Assembly (NCBI GenBank): GCA_024636405.1
Contig: JAGXHC010000156.1
Span: 1-27,042, forward strand
Length of the DNA stretch: 27,042 nucleotides
Reading direction: 5' to 3'
From: Sulfitobacter sp.
GTDB taxonomy: Bacteria; Pseudomonadota; Alphaproteobacteria; Rhodobacterales; Rhodobacteraceae
The position numbers and the translations under genes are program-made. Shown piece by piece: positions 1 to 7,630 of the stretch (its first letter is position 1; each line of letters opens with the position of its first letter). The notes under the pieces were generated by a model. It was not told the DNA's origin. It ran no database searches and saw nothing but the letters and a program-made list of their open reading frames with translations.

Positions 1-678
1 CATAATGAACCCGGACGTCCATTTGGGTTTGTCGCCACCCATGCCGGACTGATGAATTGCGCATCGCAGGGGCTGGCGATCCGGCTTACCGGCAAGACGG
101 CCCATGCCGCCGATCCACAAGACGGCGTATCCCCCGCGCCCACCGTATCGCGATTAATTCCCGCCCTGGCCGCACTAGGGACAGGAGGCGCGCTCGACGA
201 TGACTTTCGCCTCGTAACCATAACCCACGTCCGCGTCGGAGAGCCGACCTTTGGCATTGCCCCCGGCGATGCCCTGATCCACGCCACGCTGCGCACCACC
301 CGTGATGACGCCATGTCTGACCTCGCGGACGCCGCCCGCGCGTTGGTGCAGGGGGCTGCGGATGACGACGGCCTGACCGCGCAGTTTGAGATTTGCGACG
401 ATTTCGCCGCGTCAATCAACGACCCCGCCGCGACGCAAGTCGCAATCGCTGCGCTGAACGCGCTTGGTATTCCGCATGGCGACACGGGCCTGCCGATGCG
501 GGCGTCCGAGGATTTCGGCGTTTTTGGCTGGCACGCGAAGGCCGCGATGCTTTGCCTGGGGCCGGGCCAACACCACGCGGCGCTGCACAATCCCGACTAT
601 GATTTCCCCGATGATCTGATCCCGATCGGCGCCGCAATCTTTGACCAGATAGCGCGCGATCTGCTGGGCAGTGCCTAG
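1..678 (+). CDS. M20-family amidohydrolase/peptidase, C-terminal part (5' truncated by window edge)
   Basis: The open frame runs from base 1 without a start (it begins HNEPGRPFGF), so the N-terminal part with the first metal ligands lies outside the window. The visible 225 residues resemble the dimerisation (lid) domain and the end of the catalytic domain of M20D amidohydrolases, a family of cytosolic zinc or manganese enzymes that hydrolyse N-acyl amino acids, hippurate or indole-acetyl conjugates. Supporting motifs are GKTAHAADPQDGVSP, with the conserved lid-domain His, RASEDFG, and the closing LHNPDYDFPDD, which normally holds the last metal-binding His. The substrate cannot be told from sequence. 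An internal ATG at base 52 is not a credible start, because the family similarity continues upstream of it. Confidence 0.85.
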   Translation, partial: HNEPGRPFGFVATHAGLMNCASQGLAIRLTGKTAHAADPQDGVSPAPTVSRLIPALAALGTGGALDDDFRLVTITHVRVGEPTFGIAPGDALIHATLRTTRDDAMSDLADAARALVQGAADDDGLTAQFEICDDFAASINDPAATQVAIAALNALGIPHGDTGLPMRASEDFGVFGWHAKAAMLCLGPGQHHAALHNPDYDFPDDLIPIGAAIFDQIARDLLGSA

Positions 679-686
679 CGCCGTTT

Positions 687-724
687 GGATGTGACGGGAT
701 GTGACAACGATCTGCGTCACATCC
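687..724. promoter_or_regulatory. Three copies of the 9-mer GGATGTGAC (two direct, one inverted)
   Basis: In the 213-bp gap between the amidohydrolase and selU, GGATGTGAC occurs at 687-695 and 697-705 and its reverse complement GTCACATCC at 716-724. The second and third copies form a perfect 9-bp inverted repeat around a 10-base spacer. The block lies just past the amidohydrolase stop. It could be a transcription-factor operator for selU or a 3' RNA hairpin; no T-run follows, so a classical terminator is unlikely. Nothing else recognisable was seen in 725-891. Confidence 0.4.
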
Positions 725-891
725 GCATGCAAGCAGGGTATCGGCACATAGGCCCACATGCCGTGGCATGATCAAGCTCAGGCGGATCGGGGCACCGGAT
801 CTTTGGCTCCTTTTGCGACGCGCAACACCTCGATTGGCGCTGCGCGCCTAACCGCGGTAGAAGCACGCGATCCTTACCCCGAAAGCACCGC

Positions 892-1938
892 ATGATTCCC
901 TGCACGCTGACTTCGCTAGCTGACATTGACGCCCTCGGGGTGGATATGATCATCGACGTGCGCGCGCCTGCGGAATTCGCCGAGGATCATCTGCCCGGCG
1001 CGATCAACCTTCCCGTGCTGTCCGATCCCGAACGCGCCGAGGTCGGCACAATCTATACCCGCGTGAATCCTTTCACAGCCCGCAAGATCGGCGGCGCACT
1101 GGTTGCGCGCAACACTGCTGCGCATCTTGACGGACCGCTGGCTGACAAGGACGGCGGCTGGCAGCCGCTGGTCTATTGCTGGCGTGGCGGGCAACGTTCT
1201 GCCGCGTTTGCCACGATCCTTGATCAGATCGGCTGGCGGGTACATCTGGTTCAGGGCGGCTATCGCAGCTATCGTCGGCTTGTGGTTGATGCGCTTTACG
1301 AAAGCCCCCTGCCACACCGGTTGACCTTGATCGAAGGCGGCACCGGCACGGCAAAGACCCACCTGCTGCATCACCTGCGCGATGCCGGGGCGCAGATCAT
1401 TGACCTTGAAGGGTTGGCGCAACACCGCGGATCTCTGTTTGGCGGGCTGAAGGGCGGACAGCCGGCGCAAAAGATGTTCGAATCCCGGCTGGCGTCGGCA
1501 CTTGGCGTGCTGGATCCCGCGCGCATGACGTGGGTAGAGGCCGAAAGCAGCAAGATCGGGGAACGCATCGTACCGCCGTCGCTCTGGGCTGCCATGTGTG
1601 CGGCACCCCGCGTAGAAGTACGCACCTCGCTTGCGGCCCGCGCTGCATTCCTCAGCCGCGCCTATGCCGATCTGACCGAAGATCCTCAGACCCTGCGCGC
1701 CCAAATCGATCACCTGCGGCCTTACCACGACGCAAAGCTGATCGCAGATTGGCAGATACTGGCGCAGGCGGGGGATTGGCCCACGCTGGCCTCCGGACTG
1801 ATCGCGTCGCATTATGATCCGCGCTACGCCAAATCCGCCGCGCGCAGCGACGCGCCGATCCGGCTGCTGGATCTGGACGATCTGAACGACACGACGCTGA
1901 TCACAACGGCGCGCAGGCTGACCGCCGATTTCAACTGA
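892..1938 (+). CDS. selU: tRNA 2-selenouridine synthase SelU/MnmH
   Basis: The 348-residue product matches the family length. An N-terminal rhodanese-like domain (about residues 5-135) carries the active-site loop CWRGGQRS with Cys96, equivalent to the catalytic cysteine of the E. coli enzyme. A P-loop domain follows, with the unusual Walker A GGTGTAKT at 149-156. The enzyme replaces sulfur in the wobble 2-thiouridine of tRNA-Lys, -Glu and -Gln with selenium from selenophosphate, through a geranylated intermediate. It faces selD, which supplies selenophosphate, in a convergent arrangement, and the two coding regions overlap by 8 bp at 1931-1938. The ATG at 892 gives the expected N-terminus (MIPCTLTSLADIDALG). 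No frameshift or missing residue was seen. Confidence 0.93.
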   Translation: MIPCTLTSLADIDALGVDMIIDVRAPAEFAEDHLPGAINLPVLSDPERAEVGTIYTRVNPFTARKIGGALVARNTAAHLDGPLADKDGGWQPLVYCWRGGQRSAAFATILDQIGWRVHLVQGGYRSYRRLVVDALYESPLPHRLTLIEGGTGTAKTHLLHHLRDAGAQIIDLEGLAQHRGSLFGGLKGGQPAQKMFESRLASALGVLDPARMTWVEAESSKIGERIVPPSLWAAMCAAPRVEVRTSLAARAAFLSRAYADLTEDPQTLRAQIDHLRPYHDAKLIADWQILAQAGDWPTLASGLIASHYDPRYAKSAARSDAPIRLLDLDDLNDTTLITTARRLTADFN

Positions 1939-4099
1939 CCCTGATCGGCCCATGCCCCGCGCGCAATCTGCCGATGATATAGCCGTGGCGCCCTGCTGCA
2001 TTCAGCGCCGCAATTGCCACCTCCGCTGCCGCTTGCGGCAGGACAGCCAGCAATCCTCCCGCCGTCTGCGGATCATGCAGCAATGGCGCGCTGATCCCGG
2101 TTGTCGGCGCATCGGCGATATTGATCGCCAACAAGGACGATCCCGCACCCGCCTCTGACAATGCCCGCGCACCGGGATAGACCGGCACACGGTCGCGCCA
2201 TATCTCTGCCTGTAGCCCTGACGCCGCACAGATCGCCTGCACATGCCCTGCCAACCCGAAACCGGTCACATCCGTCATCGCATGGGCATCGCGCAAAATT
2301 TCTGCCTCGATGTCCTGCGCCGTCGCCATCAGCGCCAGCGCCCCCGCAACAACAGGTCCGCTTGCCGTGCCCGCCATATGCGCCGCCATGATCACGCCTG
2401 ATCCGATGGGCCGCGTCAGCAACAGGACATCCCCCGCCTGCGCTCCGCCCACGGTGATCGGCATCGTGTCGCGCGTGCCCGTGACCGTGAAACCAATGGT
2501 CAATTCCGCCCCCATCGTCGTATGCCCGCCCACCAATCGCGCCCCCGCCGCCGTGAATATCCCCACCGCACCTTCGGTGATCTCGCGCAGGGTCCGCACC
2601 TGCAACGCAGGCGACATGCGCGGCAGGATCACGCTGGACAAGGCGACCTGCGGCTGCGCGCCCATCGACCACACATCCCCCAACGCATGCACCGCCGCGA
2701 TCTGCGCCATCTGCATCGGATCATGCACCAGCGCACGCAGATGGTCGGTGCTGAGCACCTGAAACCCGCCGCCTGGACGGCGCAGGATCGCCGCGTCGTC
2801 ACCGGCACCTGCAACAATCTCTGCGCCATCCGCCCCCTGCAGCGACGCCAGCGCACCGGCCAGCACGCCACCACCCACCTTTGCGCCGCAACCACCACAC
2901 AGCGGCTTGTCCCCCAGAATATCACCAACACCCTGCGCCGCCACCGCAGGCACGGGCGCCACGGGCATCGTCGGCAGATCGGACAGCTTGTCCATGAACT
3001 TGCGATCGATCCGGTCCTTCCACTGCCATAACAGCGATCCCTCAAAGGCAAATCCGTACTTTTCCGCCAGCGCGGACGTCCCACCCAGTGAAATCAGCTT
3101 GAGGTATCCACGCTGGGGCCGGAACGCCCGCCGTGTGCCACCGGTCAGGGCCGCGCGCAGATTATCATGCAGAACAGGTGCCGCGCGCACCGCGAAAACG
3201 CCCGCCTTCGGACGCGTTGCAAACCCCATGTGTGCGCAATCCCCGACAGCAAACAAGGCGGCGTCGCCGACCACGCCCAGATCACTGCCAACCTCAATGA
3301 ACCCATCTTTCTGCGGCAGATCGGTATCGGCGATCCAGCGATGCGCAAATGCCCCCGCAGCCCCGACGCAAAGCGCCGCCGCCACCGCATCGCCACCCCG
3401 CAAGATCACACTCTCGGCCGTAATGCGCGCCACCTCCGCACCGTAGCGCACAGTAACGCCCAGCTTCGCCATCGCCGCCAAAAGCCGCCCGCGGGCACGC
3501 GGCCCCACGCCCGAAATCTCCGGCCCGGTCTCAATCACTGTCACCTGCGGCGCCTGCCCTGCCTGTCGCAATGCAAAGGCCATCGCCATGGACAATTCGC
3601 ACCCCGCAACACCGCCGCCGATAACGGCAACCTGCGGCGCCACCTCGCCCCGCGACGCCGCCGCAAGAAACCCCCGCCAGCGCGCGGCATAAACATCCAG
3701 CGGCTTGGCCCCGACAGCGTGTTCGGCAAATCCCGGCAGGTCCATCCGCGCCGTGATCCCGATATCGATGGAGGCTACGTCATATCCAACCACCCCGCGT
3801 CCACTGATCAGAATTTCCCGCCGCGTGCGGTCAATCGCTTCGGCCTTCCCAAGGATCAACCGCGCCCCGGCAAATCGGCACAGGCGCACCAGATCGATCT
3901 CCAACTCTTCGCGCCCATAATGCCCCGCCACGTGACCCGGCAACATGCCGGTATAAGGCGCCGTCGGACCCGGATTGATCACCGTCAGGCGTGCCCCCGG
4001 CAATGGGTCCATCCCCCAACGCCTTAACACCAGCGCATGCGCATGCCCGCCGCCTACCAACACCAGATCACGGGTCAATGGCACCTCACCTGCCCTCAC
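1931..4099 (-). CDS. selD: Fused NADH-dehydrogenase-like FAD domain plus selenide, water dikinase (SelD)
   Basis: The product is 722 residues, about twice a normal SelD. Residues 1-375 form a pyridine-nucleotide-disulfide/NDH-2-like flavoprotein with two dinucleotide-binding motifs, GGGHAH at 16-21 and GGGVAG at 161-166, and a C-terminal FAD motif near VGDCAH (285-290). Residues 391-722 are selenophosphate synthase: the glycine-rich segment CGGCGAKVGG holds Cys404 and Lys407, matching the catalytic Cys/Lys pair of E. coli SelD, followed by the ATP-binding GDDAAIL and DVTGFGLAGH motifs. SelD makes selenophosphate from selenide and ATP; the flavin domain may supply reduced selenium, which is inference. 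The first possible start is GTG 4099 with an AAGGG upstream. A TTG at 4078, preceded by AGGTGAGG, is a serious alternative. The gene converges on and overlaps selU. Confidence 0.92.
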   Translation of the reverse strand: MRAGEVPLTRDLVLVGGGHAHALVLRRWGMDPLPGARLTVINPGPTAPYTGMLPGHVAGHYGREELEIDLVRLCRFAGARLILGKAEAIDRTRREILISGRGVVGYDVASIDIGITARMDLPGFAEHAVGAKPLDVYAARWRGFLAAASRGEVAPQVAVIGGGVAGCELSMAMAFALRQAGQAPQVTVIETGPEISGVGPRARGRLLAAMAKLGVTVRYGAEVARITAESVILRGGDAVAAALCVGAAGAFAHRWIADTDLPQKDGFIEVGSDLGVVGDAALFAVGDCAHMGFATRPKAGVFAVRAAPVLHDNLRAALTGGTRRAFRPQRGYLKLISLGGTSALAEKYGFAFEGSLLWQWKDRIDRKFMDKLSDLPTMPVAPVPAVAAQGVGDILGDKPLCGGCGAKVGGGVLAGALASLQGADGAEIVAGAGDDAAILRRPGGGFQVLSTDHLRALVHDPMQMAQIAAVHALGDVWSMGAQPQVALSSVILPRMSPALQVRTLREITEGAVGIFTAAGARLVGGHTTMGAELTIGFTVTGTRDTMPITVGGAQAGDVLLLTRPIGSGVIMAAHMAGTASGPVVAGALALMATAQDIEAEILRDAHAMTDVTGFGLAGHVQAICAASGLQAEIWRDRVPVYPGARALSEAGAGSSLLAINIADAPTTGISAPLLHDPQTAGGLLAVLPQAAAEVAIAALNAAGRHGYIIGRLRAGHGPIRVS

Positions 4100-4110
4100 G
4101 TGAATATCCC

Positions 4111-4160
4111 TTCTTTCGGCCTCAAATATCTCGGGGAGTTTGAGGGGCAGCGCCCCTCAT
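4111..4160 (+). repeat. Dispersed intergenic repeat with hairpin, copy 1
   Basis: A 26-bp conserved block (4111-4136, containing TTTCGGCCTCAAATATCTCG) is followed by an 8-bp perfect stem, TGAGGGGC (4141-4148) and GCCCCTCA (4152-4159), with an AGC loop. A second copy with one mismatch in the block and a different but still paired stem lies at 26428-26471. Copy 1 sits between dnaE2 and selD, both on the minus strand, and the complement of its left end contributes the AAGGG that may serve as ribosome-binding site for the GTG start of selD. Confidence 0.75.
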
Positions 4161-4178
4161 TCCGGGATTTAATCGTGT

Positions 4179-4191
4179 GCGGCGCAGCCGC
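4179..4191. other. Small GC hairpin downstream of dnaE2
   Basis: GCGGC (4179-4183), loop GCA, and GCCGC (4187-4191) form a 5-bp stem 33 bases past the dnaE2 stop. No U-run follows on the minus strand, so this is at most an mRNA 3' structure or a Rho-dependent end. It lies next to the dispersed repeat. Confidence 0.3.
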
Positions 4192-4223
4192 TCCGTTCCC
4201 CTAACAGCCGGGCGCGACACCCG

Positions 4224-7200
4224 CTAATGGAAATCGCGTGACTTCGGGATCACCCGCACGTCACGCGGGTGTTTGCGCCCGCCGACCTGCCCCGCGATCG
4301 GATGCGTCGGATGATCGCCACGCACCGTCACTGCCGGCACCCGCTCCGCCGACAGGGTATCAAGCGTGGCCGTCCGGTTTTCCAGCCGGTCCGCCACCAC
4401 ATGAATGACCCGCCCGTCGCTTTGTACCCGACCGTGCACCACCAACAGACGCGCCGACATGATCACGGCGCGGAAATGCTGAAACAGCTTCGGCCAGATC
4501 ACCAGATTGGCCACCCACGCCTCATCCTCCAGCGTGATGAAACACACCCCCTTGGCGCTGCCCGGCTTTTGCCGCACCAGCACCAGCCCCGCCAATGACA
4601 CCCGCCGCCCATGGTCCATTGCGGGCAACTGATCCGTGCAGGAAAATCCCTGCGCCCGCAGACTGGCGCGAAAGAAATGCATCGGATGCGCCTTCAACGA
4701 CAATCGCAACGTCTGATAATCGGCCACCACATGCTCTGCCTTGGGCATCATCGGCAAGGCGACATTTGGCTCCGCTCCCTCCTCTGCCGCGTCGGCATGG
4801 GCGAAAATGGGCAGGTCCGGCGCATCGCGCAGCGCTTCGGCCTGCCACAGCGCCTGACGGCGGTCCAATCCCATGCCGCGCATAGCGTCCGCCGCCGCCA
4901 GCCGCCCGATGGTGCCCCGGTCCAGCCGCGCCCGTGTCTTGAGGTCGGCCACATCCGCAAAGGGCGCATCCCGCGCCGCCATCACCCGCGTCCCGGCCTC
5001 CGCGCGCATCCCGTCCACCTGCCGCAGCCCCAGCCGCAAGGCAAAACCCGCGCCGCACGGTTCCAACGTACAGTGCCAGTCAGAGAAATTCACATCCACC
5101 CCCCGCACTTCCACCCCATGATCGCGCGCGTCGCGCACGATCTGCGCCGGCGCGTAGAACCCCATCGGCTGAGAGTTCAGCAACGCACAGGCAAAGGCCG
5201 CCGGATAATGGCATTTCATCCAAGACGACACATAGACCAGCTTGGCAAAGCTCGCCGCATGGCTTTCGGGAAAGCCGTATTCGCCAAACCCCTTGATCTG
5301 GTCGAAACAACGCTGCGCGAAATCGGGATCGTAACCGCGCTCGGTCATCCGCCCCACCATCTTTTGCTGCAACGTCTCAATGGTGCCGCGCGACCGGAAC
5401 GTCGCCATGGCCTTGCGCAGCTCATTCGCATCCTTGGGCGAAAACTTTGCCGCGTCGATGGCGATCTTCATCGCTTGCTCCTGAAAGATCGGCACCCCCA
5501 ATGTCCGGCCAAGGATCTTCAGCAACTCGTCCTGCGGATGCTCCGGCCCCGGCGCGGGATAGCTTACCCCCTCAAGCCGCTGCCGTCGCCGCAAGAACGG
5601 ATGCACCATATCGCCCTGAATCGGGCCGGGCCGCACGATCGCCACCTCGATCACCAGATCGTAAAACCGCCGCGGCCGCAGCTTGGGCAGCATCGCCATC
5701 TGCGCCCGGCTTTCGACTTGAAACACCCCCAGACTGTCACCCGCACACAGCATGTCATAGGTCGCGACATCATCGGGCGGGATCGACGCCAGTTCGTGAT
5801 CCTCGTCGTAATGCGCCCGCATCAGATCAAAACACTTCGCGATGCAGGTCAGCATCCCCAGCGCCAGAATATCGACCTTGAAAATCCCCAGCGCGTCGAT
5901 GTCGTCCTTGTCCCACTCGATGAAGGACCGCTCCGGCATCGCACCATTGCCGATCGGCACCATCTCCGTCAGGGGCCGCTCTGTCAGGATGAAACCGCCC
6001 ACATGCTGGCTCAGGTGGCGCGGCATCCCGGTCATCTCGCGCGCCAGCCGGATCACCCGGCGCAGATAGGGATCAGACAGGTCCATCCCCGCCTCCTTCA
6101 CCCGGTCATCCCCCACTTCGGCCTCGAAACTGCCCCAGACGGTGCTGGCAAGCTTGCTGGTCACATCCTCGGACAGACCCATCGCCCTGCCGACCTCGCG
6201 GATGGCGCTGCGCGGGCGGTAGTGGATCACCGTGGCGCACAGCCCGGCACGGTCGCGCCCGTATTTCGCATACATGTACTGGATCACCTCCTCGCGCCGC
6301 TCATGTTCGAAATCAACGTCGATATCGGGCGGCTCGTCGCGTTCCTCGCTCAGGAACCGCTCGAACAGCACGTCATGTTCGGCAGGGTCCACCGCCGTGA
6401 TGCCAAGGCAGAAACAGACCGCCGAATTGGCCGCAGACCCGCGCCCCTGGCACAGGATCGGCGGCTGTGCATCGTGGCGCGCGAAACGGACGATATCGTT
6501 GATCGTCAGAAAATAGCGCGCGATCTTCTTGGACCTGATCAGCGCGAATTCCTTTTCGATGATGGCGCGGATGTCGTCGGCCACGCCTTGGGGATAGCGT
6601 GCCGCCGCCCCTTCCCAGGTCAACCGCTCCAGCTCCTGCTGCGCGCTGCGACCCTGCGGCACGATCTCATGCGGGTATTCGTATTTCAGATCATCCAGCG
6701 AAAAGACGCAGCCGTCCGCCACCGCCCGCGTCGCGGCAATCGCATGCGGCCAGGCGCCGAACAGGCGGCACATCTCGGACGCGGGCTTGAGATAGCGCTC
6801 CGCATTCGCTTCCAGCAGATACCCCGCCTCCGCCACCGTCGTGCCCGCCCGGATACACACCATGATATCCTGCAAAGGCCGCCGCTGCGGCGCGTGATAA
6901 AGCACATCGTTGGTCGCCAGAATCCCCAGCCCATACCGCCGCGCAATCGCGTCCAGCCGGTTGATCCGCGCCACGTCATCGCCGCGATAAAGATAGGCCG
7001 CACCCACATGCCGCATCCCCGGCAGCGCGCGCACCAGACGCTGCAACCCCGCCTCGAACAGATCTGTATTTTCGCCCGGCATCACAATCAGCTGCACCCC
7101 TTCGGCATGGGCGCACAGCATTTCCAGCGTCAGGTGGGTCTCACCCTTGTCCTGCCAGCCGCCGTCCACATCCGCAATCTTGCCGCGCGACAGCAGCGTG

Positions 7201-7535
7201 CTGAGCCGCGCATAGGCCGCCCGGTCGCGCGGATAGGCCAGCAACTCCGCACCGCACATCAGCACCAACCGCGCCCCGATGATCGGCCGCACACAGGCCT
7301 TTGCGGCCTCCGTATGCACCCGCACCACGCCCGCCAGCGTGTTGTGATCGGCAATGCCGATGGCGTGATATCCCAACAGATTGGCCGTCGCCGTAAGATC
7401 CACCGCATCCGACGCCGCGCGCAGAAACGAAAAACAACTGGCCAGCCCCAGCTCTACATAAGGGCCGGGGACATGCCACTGAAAGGGATCGTCGCGGTCC
7501 AGCGTGCGGCGTTTATGGCCTTCCTGCTCAGGCAT
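4224..7535 (-). CDS. dnaE2: Error-prone DNA polymerase III alpha subunit DnaE2 (ImuC)
   Basis: This 1103-residue C-family polymerase is the catalytic part of the SOS translesion mutasome. An N-terminal PHP domain (about 25-280) has the degenerate start GLASCFSFLR. The polymerase core has CQGRGSAANS (362-371), PDIDVDF (403-409, two catalytic Asp) and KVDILALG (553-560, third Asp). A C-terminal OB fold includes RVSLAGLVLVRQKPGSAKGV. The length agrees with DnaE2 rather than replicative DnaE1, and it sits downstream of imuB. ATG 7535 is chosen because AAAGGTGAG ends five bases before it; the in-frame GTG at 7544 lies inside that ribosome-binding site. It is 95 bp after the imuB stop and probably co-transcribed under LexA control. 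No inactivating change was seen. Confidence 0.96.
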   Translation of the reverse strand: MPEQEGHKRRTLDRDDPFQWHVPGPYVELGLASCFSFLRAASDAVDLTATANLLGYHAIGIADHNTLAGVVRVHTEAAKACVRPIIGARLVLMCGAELLAYPRDRAAYARLSTLLSRGKIADVDGGWQDKGETHLTLEMLCAHAEGVQLIVMPGENTDLFEAGLQRLVRALPGMRHVGAAYLYRGDDVARINRLDAIARRYGLGILATNDVLYHAPQRRPLQDIMVCIRAGTTVAEAGYLLEANAERYLKPASEMCRLFGAWPHAIAATRAVADGCVFSLDDLKYEYPHEIVPQGRSAQQELERLTWEGAAARYPQGVADDIRAIIEKEFALIRSKKIARYFLTINDIVRFARHDAQPPILCQGRGSAANSAVCFCLGITAVDPAEHDVLFERFLSEERDEPPDIDVDFEHERREEVIQYMYAKYGRDRAGLCATVIHYRPRSAIREVGRAMGLSEDVTSKLASTVWGSFEAEVGDDRVKEAGMDLSDPYLRRVIRLAREMTGMPRHLSQHVGGFILTERPLTEMVPIGNGAMPERSFIEWDKDDIDALGIFKVDILALGMLTCIAKCFDLMRAHYDEDHELASIPPDDVATYDMLCAGDSLGVFQVESRAQMAMLPKLRPRRFYDLVIEVAIVRPGPIQGDMVHPFLRRRQRLEGVSYPAPGPEHPQDELLKILGRTLGVPIFQEQAMKIAIDAAKFSPKDANELRKAMATFRSRGTIETLQQKMVGRMTERGYDPDFAQRCFDQIKGFGEYGFPESHAASFAKLVYVSSWMKCHYPAAFACALLNSQPMGFYAPAQIVRDARDHGVEVRGVDVNFSDWHCTLEPCGAGFALRLGLRQVDGMRAEAGTRVMAARDAPFADVADLKTRARLDRGTIGRLAAADAMRGMGLDRRQALWQAEALRDAPDLPIFAHADAAEEGAEPNVALPMMPKAEHVVADYQTLRLSLKAHPMHFFRASLRAQGFSCTDQLPAMDHGRRVSLAGLVLVRQKPGSAKGVCFITLEDEAWVANLVIWPKLFQHFRAVIMSARLLVVHGRVQSDGRVIHVVADRLENRTATLDTLSAERVPAVTVRGDHPTHPIAGQVGGRKHPRDVRVIPKSRDFH

Positions 7536-7630
7536 GGCTCTCACCTTTGGCGTAACAGCGCGACATTACATCCCCCACGACAACACGGGATGGCGGGCGG
7601 GGCGTCGTCGCAGACGCGCGTCGCGGGCCA

